From: Sperchopsis tessellata
Taxonomy: Eukaryota; Arthropoda; Insecta; Coleoptera; Hydrophilidae
Direction: 5' to 3'
DNA: 31,422 nt
NCBI GenBank assembly: GCA_033557685.1
Contig: JAWQRN010000323.1
Span: 1 to 31,422 of the forward strand
Part shown: one piece after another, positions 1 through 9,944 of the stretch
Numbering within the stretch: position 1 is the first letter of the stretch
How the letters are laid out: every line of letters starts with the position of its first letter
Translations under genes and position numbers: made by a program
Notes under the pieces: generated by a model
Database searches by the model: none
The model's input: only the letters and a program-made list of their open reading frames with translations
What the model was told of the DNA's origin: nothing

Positions 1-1736
1 TATATATATATATATTAGAATATGTGGTAATTGAATACTGCTTAATTCACACAAGATCGACACTTACACGAAGAGGGATGCTGTCGAATTATGGAAGTTC
101 AATGAACAGAATAATTAATAGTTGGTATCGATAAACAACTGCTTAACCAAGCGAAAATAAACACGGAAGATCACCAGTCAGCATTATTATTTTGTTATTT
201 GAAAATGTTCATAAGCCGTACTGAACCAAATATATAAATACAAGCAACCGTTGATTAATAGTGATGTGGTTCAGATACACGTAATGCCAGTAGTTTAATT
301 GCATTGTGAAATTAGTTATTAATCTACTCTTGTGATAACCCAGTAATGATGGGTTTCCTGTACGATATTTAAGTATTTGTAAGCATTATTTAAATATATA
401 CTCTTATTATTTTGTCGTGATTTTCCGCTTTTACACTCTCATTCAGTACAACGTCCACAGGCTCTTAAGCTCTATCAAAAAAGAGCTATGTGACTATGTC
501 ATTCGATAATAATATTTAAAATTGGTACCCATCTCTGTTAATAAGAAAAAGGATATAATTGACTATATAAATGTTGTTTCCGGATGAAAACCGTGTAAAG
601 ACTCTGATAAGTGCCGACGTATCGCCCACTGTTGCAAGAGCCATTTTCAAGGCGATCTTGTATGGTATATACATGTACATACACTTCCAAACATTATTGA
701 AAAAGATACAGTTGATTCTGACACGTGTGGAGGCTAAAATATAAATATCCACGTCACAGCAATATATTTTTGACTTCCAATATCTGGATATAATTATTTA
801 AAAATTTCCAATACCACAAAAAATAGAAAAAGAAAACAGAAATGCTCAGCTACCACCCATATGACTTAATCAGTTAGAAAGATCTACGGGTAAAGAAAAA
901 ATCAATTTATGAAATAAAGAAACCCCCCTAAAAAATCTCTAATTCTATGAAAACACACTGATAGAGGAGCCCTTCAAATATTTAGTTTCTTTTTTACAAA
1001 AAGGGTGTAATATTAAGATGCATAATCAAAATCACTCAATAAAAAAAATAAAATAGGTACTTATCTACTGACAAGAAAATGATATAATCGACTTGCTGCC
1101 ACTAGTACCAACAATCTTCCATGACTTTTACTTAAGTCTTAGACATCTGAAATCACAAGTAATGGAGAACCTAACCTGCAGACCATTTTTCATTTTATTT
1201 ATTTATACATTTAAACATCAGCTCTAAATAAGATATGTTTATACTTTTACTTCACAACAAATGTGTATGATCACAAGGGCATAAGTCATAAAAATCCAAA
1301 AAAAAAACTTTGAAAATATTAGTCACAAAGTTCAAAAACATCATAGCTAGCTAGAGCAACTATATGTAGAAATGAACTAAATTATTTAAAATAAGCTATA
1401 TCCGGATTTGTGCGGTTTTATGCATTTTTTTTTTGTTTTTCCTGAAGAGTAAGGATTTTTTACGTATGCATATTCTCAGAGATTTATTAGTATACGTCAA
1501 TTCAGATTTCTTTTTGATCACTCATTAGTGGTGTTCCTCTTCCGAATGATACCCATAAATGTCAAAATCTAGTACATACTCTCCAGATGGGCTATCTCTC
1601 TGCTTTATATTATATTTAACATACTCAATTATGATACTATTGTGATAATATATTTTATTTATTGTAAAACATACTTTTCTGCCAAGCTTCAGCAAGACGG
1701 ATATTTAATCCTTCTTATATGTGTATTTTATTGCAG
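1..1736. other. AT-rich stretch without recognisable gene
   Basis: The first bases are the end of a (TA)n run. The rest is AT-rich with short homopolymers and many stops in all frames. The longest open frame, 516-752 on the minus strand, has no recognisable motif or codon signature and I treat it as chance. No transposon ends, RNA gene or promoter could be supported. Confidence 0.6.
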
Positions 1737-1795
1737 ACGTAAGCCAGATTCGAGGTAATTCTTATGTCTTCATCGCCTCTGACGTCCATTCCACG
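1737..1795 (+). CDS. Candidate internal coding exon (59 bp), gene unknown
   Basis: A pyrimidine-containing tract ending in TTTTATTGCAG (last G at 1736) is followed by 59 bases and then a near-consensus donor, G|GTAAGT, at 1796. One frame is fully open: skipping the first two bases gives 19 codons reading VSQIRGNSYVFIASDVHST. The other two frames hit stops. The segment is less AT-rich than its flanks. These are the marks of a short internal exon with split codons at its borders. I do not recognise the peptide, and no partner exon in a compatible frame was found nearby, so its neighbours would lie across long introns or outside the window. It could still be a chance combination of splice signals. 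Confidence 0.4.
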
Positions 1796-2994
1796 GTAAG
1801 TAAAGCGTTAGTTGATTACGATCACGACCTAAGCTATTCGAACAGATGAATGATGACTAGCTGCCCGAAAGATATATTTCGACGACATACATGGAACGTG
1901 ACTTGAGCGCAGAACTGATGTTCATAAGTTAAAACTGCAGGTGCCTTCAAGATATATATATATATATATATATATCATGTTTAACATATTCCATTTTTAG
2001 GTTGGAATTTGTATCAAACATTCTTCGTATTATATTTAAATTAACTTGTATATGATTCAACATGTAATTATCTACCAAATTTGTAATTAATGTCCACATT
2101 ACCTATTCAAAATTGAACTTAATGTATTATATTTGATTTCAAATTAAATTTCATGTATCGTAAATAATTAGTTGATTTATTTATTTATAAAACAGGGAGT
2201 ATATTTTCATAAATATCAAACACTAATTGATATAATAGACCAATAAATACACAATAGGCAATAAAACATAAATAAACATAACTCCTCTTGTAATGTATTT
2301 ATCGATTGGGAAATGAGAAGGATGTAGAACACTAAGCGAACCGACACCAGGTGCGAGTTCACTTGAATAAATCCGAGTTATCTGATCACTGATAAACGAA
2401 ATGAAAAACTAATTAGAGCTGACTATGCTTCGTCCGCATCCAAAGGGAGATAGATATAGAGGAATGACGGCCGGAGTGATTTAATATTAGTTTGCTACTT
2501 CCACTGGAAAATTACCTTCATTTTTACATAAAAATATTGAGTTTGCTGGAGAGCTAAAAGTCGGGATAGAACACTACTGTGGAGCGGAAATTTCCTTAGT
2601 TTGACTTTTACAACCTAGTCATTACTACCTTTTCTGAGTTATAATTACAAAACTAAAATCACACTAATAATGGTTCTACACTAGAATTCTCTAGTCATCA
2701 TAATTGAGAAAATTTAGAGAGGTCTGATATGATCTCTACGAAGTATTCGCAATTTAGCTAGCTTTAATATCTAATATTGAACAACAACTATCTCTGTCTC
2801 TTTGCTCAGAGTCATCTGGTGAAGATTTCTCGTTATCCAATTTTCTCAACGATTCCTTGCAACTTTGGACATCACTATGAAAATGTGTGATATGCTATTT
2901 TGATTGCATTCATAATCATTTTCAAGCACAAACAATGTAGGTAAATATATTTGATAATTAAATTTTGTCAAAAATTGCATTATCTTGTTGTCAT
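1796..2994. other. AT-rich stretch without recognisable gene
   Basis: It holds a (TA)n microsatellite at 1952-1975. Otherwise it is unique-looking AT-rich sequence with no domain-bearing reading frame. 2240-2700 is slightly richer in mixed sequence, but nothing coding or structural was recognised. Confidence 0.5.
1952..1975. repeat. (TA)n microsatellite
   Basis: An uninterrupted alternating AT/TA dinucleotide run of 24 bases. Confidence 0.95.
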
Positions 2995-4292
2995 AGCTCT
3001 CTGATTCCATCGTCCCTCATCCTCAAAAGGTGGCCAGACCACGCTTCTCGATTCTTTGTATTACAGTTTTTTGTGCCTGCATTCGGTGTCTGATAGTGAC
3101 ATTTCTTCTTATTTTTGGCTGCCCTAGACACTTCTTCTTAGAAAACCCATTTCGAGAGCAGTTGTTTCTCTTCTCGTGTTAATTAATGCTGCATTAATTG
3201 TCCAGGTTTCTCAGTTATAGCACAGCACCGATTCACTCATCTGCTATTAAAATTGGGAAATGTAATGTCGAGCTAAATAAAATATATTCCGATTTTTGTC
3301 GTATTAATTTTAAGGCTCCACTTTTCATAATGTTGGTATAATCTCTGGAGCATAAACTCCATGTCAAATGCGTCTTGGGCAAAAATTGCTTGATCGTCAG
3401 CAAGATAGAGTGTGATTAGTTTGCTATCTCCAATCGGGATACCCATACCACCATAGCTTCTTTTCCATTCAGTTAATACTGCTTCCAGGTATACATTGAA
3501 GAGCAACGATGATAAACTATATCCTTGTTTTAGGCCTTTTGTAGGAGTTATTGATTCCAACAATCAATTACCTTCCTTCATATAGGTTTTGTTGCCCAAA
3601 TAGTATTGTTTTATAATATTCAATAAGTTATTACTCACCCCAACCTTGTCAATGCTTGCCATAGTTTTGGTCTTGGTATCGAGCGCAGGTTTTTTCTATG
3701 TCAATAAATGTTCCATGGGTTTCCAAGTATTTCACAGTTATCTTTTCTATTACTTCTTGTTCTTTGCTAATTGCTCCTTGTGTCTCTTGTTCCACTAGGT
3801 GTTTTAATATATTACCGACTGGACGGCTAAGGGTGCTGTTGATACTTAGGTCTAGATAGTTTGCTGGGTGTACTGCGGTTACCTTTTTTGTAGATACTAG
3901 TTGTGCCTTTTACCACTGTTCAGGGATATGTTGTCGAATTAACACCGCGTTGAATAGCGCGGTTAGGCGACATCCTCTTCTATATCCAGTTCAATGTTTT
4001 GGTATTCGTCCTTAGTAAATTGTGGTCTGTTTTCACTTAGTAACTCCCGGTAGTACTCTACGTGTTCTTTTAGTGGCATAGGGCCAATTTTGTCTGAGTG
4101 GTTGTTGTATTTCATTTTCCTTAGCAGCCGCCAAATTTCTGTAGACTAGGACCCCCCTGTTATGCTGTCTATTTCTTGGCACTTCTGTTTCCATCTTTTG
4201 TTATTTTCTTGTTTCATTTTGTTCTTCGCTGTCATTAGTGTCATATATTCTCTATTTACTTTTTGATTGTCGTTTATAATTAGTTGCGTTTT
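2995..4292 (-). mobile_element. Non-LTR retrotransposon (LINE) remnant A, reverse transcriptase to C-terminus
   Basis: Read on the minus strand, this is the middle and 3' part of a LINE ORF2, broken by stops and frameshifts. From 4292 downward comes the spacer before the RT (GGS-stop-STEIWRLLRKMK, then LKEHVEYYRELLSENRPQF). Next is the RT palm at 3563-3273, with GLKQGYSLSSLLFNVYLEAV (normally RQGCPLSPLLFN) and LYLADDQAIFA. The catalytic ADD is kept, but the preceding aromatic residue is Leu. Then come a WTINAALINTRRETTALEM segment and the C-terminal GHLLRMRDDGIRE motif near 3040-3000. The endonuclease domain is missing, so the copy is 5'-truncated or was cut by the mariner that abuts it. The lineage is not assigned; RTE, CR1 or Jockey-type families share these motifs. 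It is not functional. Confidence 0.85.
3273..3563 (-). pseudogene. Reverse transcriptase palm fragment of LINE A
   Basis: This is the longest open part of LINE A, 96 residues. It runs from the RQG-PLSPLLFN-like motif (residues 11-24) through LADD (about 54-57) to LKINTTK (about 84-90), the usual thumb-side motif. The Met at its start is not a real initiation site; the frame is only the open section between stops. Confidence 0.8.
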
Positions 4293-4293
4293 A

Positions 4294-5318
4294 CCCTAAA
4301 ATCCATGGATGTGCAGGTTGATAAAAAAGTTCATCTCCGACATATCCTTCTCTACGAATTTAATTGTGGCTGTAATGCTACAGAAACCGCTCGTATCGTC
4401 AGTGGTACTATTTCCGTAATGTCCGTACATGGTAATGTTGCAGAAAAAACAGCTTAAAAATGGTTTAAACGCTTTAAAGAAGGCGATTTTAGTCTGATTG
4501 ATAGTCCCAGGTTCGGATGTCCGAATAATTTTAGAGAAGAGCGCCTAAAAGCTCTTCTACAAGAGGGACCTGGCAAACCAGCTCATATGTTCACCGCAGA
4601 CAACTCTTAATCATTTGAATTCAATTGGAAAAGTCCAGAAATTTATTGGATTCCCCGTAGGCTCAGCCAAAACGACAAAAATCAGATGATTGTTACATGT
4701 GCTTCATTTCTTACTCAACAATGTATCGAGCAGGTTCAGCATCGACCGTTTATCTCTTCAATCACCACAGATGATGATAAATAGTGACTTTATGTTAATA
4801 TGAAAAATCTAAAAGATTAGATAAATAAAGATCAGGAGGCAAATCCGCGCGTCAAGAAAAATTTTCATCCGCGCCAGACAATGCTTTGTGTTTGGTGGGG
4901 TATGGAAGGGATAATATACTGGGAACTTCTAGAAAGGAACCGTTCAATAACAGCTGAGGTATACTGCCAACAGCTTCGACTGGCGGAAGCAGTTCGTCAA
5001 AAACGACCAAATCGTTAACATGGGATAATCCTACAGCACGAAAATGCCCGACCGCATCTCGCAAATATCACAAGAATGGTTATTGAGGAGCTAAGTTGGG
5101 AGGTGCTTCAACACCCACTTTGGATTGTTATCTTTTCCGCTCGCTTTCAAATGACCTTCATGGTATTACATTTCACGACGATGATGAAATGTCAGAACTT
5201 TGGCAAAAATATTGAGAATGGAGAAGGTTATGTAATAGATTTGTTCATTTGTTTATTTAGTTATAATAACAGTACAAATTTGAAATCTTAAAAACCGCCC
5301 AAACTTACTGGACAACAT
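4294..5318 (+). mobile_element. mariner (Tc1/mariner) transposon remnant
   Basis: Conceptual translation with stops and shifts follows a mariner transposase from the N-terminus to the end. A helix-turn-helix region begins near 4302 (MDVQVDKKVHLRHILLYEF, then WFKRFKEGDFSLIDSPR). The C-terminal catalytic half at 4850-5260 contains PRQTMLCVWWGMEGIIYWEL, HENARPH, LSWEVLQHP and ENGEGYVID. Mariners normally have HDN at the second catalytic aspartate; this copy reads HEN. A deletion or frameshift lies near 5190-5215. The bases at 5290-5318, AAAACCGCCCAAACTTACTG followed by GACAACA, resemble a mariner right terminal inverted repeat. No left repeat is visible before the start codon. It abuts LINE A and is dead. 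Confidence 0.85.
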
Positions 5319-6319
5319 AAAAGATACAGAGTCAGATATATAACAAACAAGAAGTATTTACGAATGGTAGGTCAAAAAACTCCTAGACGCTGAAGTATTG
5401 CAAGAATAAAACTTACAAAGAAATGGTGAAAATGAATGGTGTCAAATTATTTCAAGACTAAAATCTGGGAAGAATATTAGAGCAGAATTTAAAACAAACG
5501 ATAAATACTGCATTCAGTGAAGAGAAGGAAACGAATGCATTATTAAATATCCAAATGAATCGAAAGTAATTGAGCCACCGGCCCTTGAGACAGTGACGAG
5601 GAAAATTTGGAAGATGACAAATTACAGAATAATATTCTGATGTAATAATGTAGATAGTAAATTTGGTGGATGACAAATTACAGAATAAAATTTATGAGAG
5701 CAGAGGTAAATTTTAGTGAAATGAAATTATGACCAATAAGAAAACTATACACCGAGAGAAATGTACACTTAACTTGCTAAGTAATATATGTATAATAATA
5801 GCATAGTACCATTTTGTAGATATTTAATGTATAAGTTTGCTAACAACTATTACACTGATATAAATTGTTGCTAGATTTAAATATAGTAGTGTACTAGTTT
5901 AAATTCCCCCTAACCTATCATATCGGCATTTGCATATTTTATTCCTATGAAACATAAGATTTCCGTATTGTAAATGCGATTATAAAAACTGGTGATGCTA
6001 ACGCTTGTGACTTGCGTAATATCAGATTCAGGATAACATTATTGATAACACCAAGCATTAAATTATATCTATGCCTGTGTTACACATGTACACATATTTT
6101 GTTAATCATTATTCATGAAAATGTTACTAAATGAATGAAATTACTAGAAACCATTATCATACTGGAAGAGCCTCTATATAAAATAGAAATTTATCAAAAA
6201 AGAAAAAAAAAACAGGAATATAAAGATGCAATAAGTATTACAAAATAAATTGTTCGATCAGTGCATTCGATATGTTATCATAACAAATATGAATGGCAAG
6301 ATATGTTTGTATAACCACA
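5319..6319. other. AT-rich stretch with a short direct repeat, no gene
   Basis: No reading frame with a recognisable domain. 5340-5600 has moderately long open stretches in both directions, but no motif I can name. A 28-bp direct repeat occurs at 5605-5632 and 5661-5688. Confidence 0.5.
5605..5688. repeat. Two-copy short direct repeat
   Basis: ATTTGG, two variable bases, then GATGACAAATTACAGAATAA occurs at 5605-5632 and again at 5661-5688, offset by 56 bases. It may be a local duplication. Its function is unknown. Confidence 0.8.
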
Positions 6320-6678
6320 GTTTCATAGTTATCATCCACTACTGGACGAAGGCCTCCCCACGTCCCTTCCACGATCACGGTTGAGCGTCTTTCGCATCCA
6401 CGTGACATTCAAACAATTTCAAATTGTTTGGCCCCACCAGTCATTAGATCGTCGTAGTAGTTGTAACGTTGTCTCTTTATTTCGACAAGTTTAATTACAT
6501 TGACCATCAATGATCTGTTCGCCTTGCAAGATGTACCTCCATTTCCACATCAACATCTTCACTTTTCTTATAAAATCCCTGATCCTAGTCTAACTTATTA
6601 TCTATGCACAACGCCTTCTATCACTAATTCTCAAAAGCTTTCAATAATTTTTCTTGTTATTTGAAGCTTCTGAATGTG

Positions 6679-6909
6679 CTAGGCCCTTAACCGTAAAGTC
6701 TCTCTCATCACAGGTAAAACACACTGATCGAAAACCCTGCGTTTCAAACAACTGAGCTTGCTTAGATGTCCAGTTGTACTCCATGCAAGCATTGTTCTTC
6801 GCGCTATCTTTAAAGAAATATCTCCATCCATCCTTATCAGACGGCCTAAATACATGTAAGATGTTACTGTTTCTAACAATGTACCCTCGAAGTACATATT
6901 AGATGGCAT
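6679..6909 (-). pseudogene. LINE B post-RT connection segment
   Basis: A 76-residue open stretch with SYMYLGRLI (residues 17-25) and CLKRRVFDQCVLPVM (54-68). These are typical of the region between the RT palm and the C-terminus of RTE-like ORF2 proteins, where an alanine-tryptophan motif then normally continues with ETWTLT. Here it is broken near 6715. Confidence 0.8.
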
Positions 6910-6981
6910 AGCAGTTCATTGAACATCACTTTCGATTTACTAAGATTCATCCTAAGGTCTACATTTCTAATTTCTAATCAT

Positions 6982-7176
6982 TTATTTTTCGAGTTCTTCT
7001 TTGATGTGTGTAAAAATCACGATATCATCTGCAAACCTCAAATAATTAAGATATACACCATTTATTTTAATACCCTTGTGTTCCCAATCTAAGGTTAGTA
7101 ACATATAATCTAGAGTTGCATTGACCATCTTTGGCGATATGGTATCTCCTTGTCTACCATCCCATTGAATATCCAA
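6982..7176 (-). pseudogene. LINE B reverse transcriptase palm
   Basis: A 64-residue open stretch with GDTISPK (the RQGDTISPKLF motif), GIKINGVYLNYLRFADDIVIF and an intact FADD catalytic pair. It has lost the linking arginine upstream (reads GRQGD after a shifted DIQW). It was likely once part of an active enzyme. Confidence 0.82.
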
Positions 7177-7735
7177 CGGTTCCGTTACTTGGTATTACAT
7201 TTTCACAAATGTACTAAATGGGGCTTATATTGACGGATGGAATTCCATTCTGAACCAAAGATTGTATGACCGCTGATGCAGTCAAAAGCTTTCTCGAAGC
7301 CTACATAAGCACAATATAGTGGCGATTATACCCGTTGCATCTACATATTAATTCCCGCACCGTATGAATGTGGTCAATAGTGCTACATCCTTTATGAAAG
7401 TCTTCTTGTTCTTTAGGTTGGTATGAAAATAATTAGTAAGTAATTTCTTAGATCTTTGTTACCTTTACTTCGTCCTATTCAGGTGATTTTCCACATATCA
7501 TTGATATCAAATCATGTGCAACTTCCGATAATAATATTGGTGTATTTTCTTCCTCATATGATATGTTTGCATGGGTACGTTTGTCTTGGTAAAACTTATT
7601 AACCACTTCAAGGATGTATTCTCTATTGTCAATTCCCTGACAGTCTTCAGACCTGATAGCTATCATTTTCCCAAATTTATGTCTTTGTCTCATTTGCTTA
7701 TAGCTCCTATACTCTTCTATAACCCTGAGTGTGAA

Positions 7736-9190
7736 TTATGGGAATCAGTGAGATGCGCTGGCCTAAATCTGGCGAATGTCACAAAACCAATCATAAAGTG
7801 TTCTACTCTGAAAGCAACAATGATAACCATCATAGATTAGGAATAATCATAAATAAAAGGTTTATGTACCTACCACAGAGAAGTGCGACGAGGACGTGGA
7901 AGCCTACTACGACTCCCTAACAAAAATACTGTGGGCACTAAACCAACACGAAATTACGCTTGCTACGGGAGATTTTAACTCCTAAATAGGAGAAGGAAGA
8001 CAAGGAGAACGTATAGGACCCTATGGATAGGCTCGGCAATGACTGAAAGAACATGGACTGTCTGTACTCAATACCTTCTTTAAACTGCATCCTAGGAGGT
8101 TCTGCACCTGGAAGGTACCAAGCGATAGGCCGGATAATATTATAAGAATTGAAATATATATTATTTTAATTAACAAACGCTTCAGGAACTATTGCCTGTT
8201 TGTAAAAGTCTATCCAGAGGCAGACATCAGCTCTGATCATAACCCATTAATAGGCAAGTTTAGACTGAAATTAAAAAGAATAACAAGAATAAACAAGACT
8301 GAACATCGGGTTTCAGAAAACTCACAGAGGAAACAATTAAAGAACAAGCCACACAATGCCTTAATGAGAGAATTAAGCTGGTAGAAGTTGAAACAAATAT
8401 CAAAGAAAAAATAATAACTTTTAATAAATCAATGACAAGATAAGATACGCTGACGGCACCATGGTACTCGTAGAAAACCTCGAAGACCTATAAGAGATTT
8501 TGAACAAAATTACTCAAATAAGTTAAGAATTCGGCATAGACATAAACACAAAATAAACAAGCAAAAACACCGCAATACAAGGCCAATTATTTATCAATCA
8601 AAGAGCCACAGAAAACGTCAAAACTTACACTTATCTCGGTTGCACAATCAACGATGAATGGGGATGAATGAGACCACTCGCTGGAAATCGAGTGAAGAGT
8701 CGAAAAGGCAAGAACAGCTTTCGTGAAAATGTCAAAACTTTTAAAATGCAGAGAATTATATATGAAAACCAAGATCAGATTACTCCGCTGTTACTATTTT
8801 CTGGATCTCCTTTATGGTATAGAAACCTGGACAGTAACGGAAGCAGCAAACAAAAGGCTGGAGGCCTTCGACATGTGGCTGTACAGACGCCTACTAAGAA
8901 TATGCTGGATAGAACATGTAAGTAAGAGAGTCCTAGTACAACTTCACCAGAAAATGGAAATTATGAACATAAACGTAGAAAACTCGAATATTTGGGACAC
9001 GTAATGAGAAAACAACTGCGCTACGGATTACTCCAGTTGGTGCTACAGTGAAAGGTGGATGGAAGAAGAGACCCAGGTAGAAGGCGTATATCATGGTTAA
9101 AGAACCTAAACACATGGTTTTCAACAACTACCACGGGGTTGCTTAGAGCCGCCGTGAACAAAGTCGTGAAGAAAAAGAAGATCTAGGAAG
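7736..9190 (+). mobile_element. Non-LTR retrotransposon (LINE) remnant C, endonuclease plus C-terminus
   Basis: Plus-strand LINE. The first part, 7739-8280, is an apurinic-like endonuclease remnant: MGISEMRWPKSGEC at the start, a degraded middle, YIILINKRFRN, then SDHNPLIGKFRLKLK, in which the SDH catalytic motif is kept. At about 8430-8440 the sequence jumps to the RT palm (IRYADGTMVLVENLEDL), so the fingers and part of the palm are deleted. The catalytic YADD reads YADG. Then follow TYLGCTIND, KTKIRLLRCYYFLDLLYGIE, TWTVTEAANKRLEAFDMWLY and a tail motif GRRRISWLKNLNTWF ending near 9180. Several stops are present. Its family differs from LINE B. Confidence 0.9.
8723..9004 (+). pseudogene. LINE C C-terminal segment
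   Basis: A 93-residue open stretch. It contains the leucine-rich LLRCYYFLDLLYGIETWTV motif (residues 20-38) and LEAFDMWLYRRLLRICWI (46-63), classic for the region after the RT domain. It continues out of frame into NIWDT / LGHVMR-like and GRRRISWLKN sequence up to 9180. Confidence 0.85.
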
Positions 9191-9944
9191 GTATGCATAG
9201 CGTACAATTAAAATGAAAAAGCAAATTCATTATAAAGTAAACAAAAAAACAAGTATGAGCAATGAAAGAGTTGAATGTAAAAATAACACCTTGCCACCAA
9301 TTATATTTGTTATGTGTGAAATATAAATAGAAGTATTTTTGGAGTTTTATCAGGATAGTGAGCGATTAAAGCTCATCGTTTAAATCCAGCATTAAAAGGT
9401 ACAAACAAACAAACTTTTTATAATCAAACTTCACGTTCTATTATGTAAACGATTATTCGGTTTAATTCGCAGCGAAAAATAAAGTAAAAAATCCAGAGCA
9501 GCACATCAGCCGAGCCAAATTATTGAATCGATAACTAGTGTAAACATGACCAGCCGGATCCTGTGATAATGTGAACGTACAAAAGAATCCACAACGAAAC
9601 CAGAGGTCGTCAAACGTGTGTACTAGTTTTATTTAAATTTATATATCTACGTGTCTGTTGTTATGTGTTTACTTTATTTTGGCATTGAAAGTTTCTAGAT
9701 AAATATTAGAGGTGTTTTATTGCAACTTTTATTTGAGTTCGCTCTTTAAACAGCTAAAAAGTTGGTACAATATGGGAGTGGGTTGTCGGTGTTTTTCGTT
9801 TTATGTATCTACCTTCAAATTACTTTTATTACTACATTTTAACTGCCCTTAAATAACAATTAAAAAAACGAATTGTGTCCAGAAAAGGATATCCCCTATC
9901 TGGTGCCTGATATATTCTAACTTCAACCAAGTGTCTTGGTAGTT
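9191..9944. other. AT-rich stretch without recognisable gene
   Basis: No domain-bearing frames. 9470-9620 is somewhat richer in mixed sequence but has no motif I can name. It separates LINE C from the Penelope-like element. Confidence 0.5.

Larger units (their letters stand above)
6320..7735 (-). mobile_element. Non-LTR retrotransposon (LINE) remnant B
   Basis: Minus-strand LINE ORF2 remnant, 5'-truncated at 7735 and extending to its C-terminus near 6330. In order it shows: the pre-RT spacer ending in MICGKSPE (7693-7475); an RT palm at 7176-6982 with GDTISPK, NGVYLNYLRFADDIVIF and an intact FADD; the connection segment SYMYLGRLIRMDGDI with KRRVFDQCVLPVM (6909-6679); a degenerate RDFIRKVKMLMWKWRYIL region; and a C-terminal GEAFVQ-stop-W motif. 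The 3' end (CCACTACTGGACGAAGGCCT on the plus strand, 6340-6359) is a sequence type widespread at insect LINE tails and resembles the 28480-28740 fragment. It has many stops and shifts. It meets LINE C head to head. Confidence 0.88.

Noticed and set aside
1400..1425. Second mariner end (GGATTTGTGCGGTTTT)
   Set aside because: Only a short resemblance to the GTTTGTGCGGTTTT-type end, with no transposase or partner end nearby.
4262..4293. Possible left terminal repeat of the mariner
   Set aside because: The similarity to the right end is weak, and the same bases read well as LINE A coding sequence on the minus strand.
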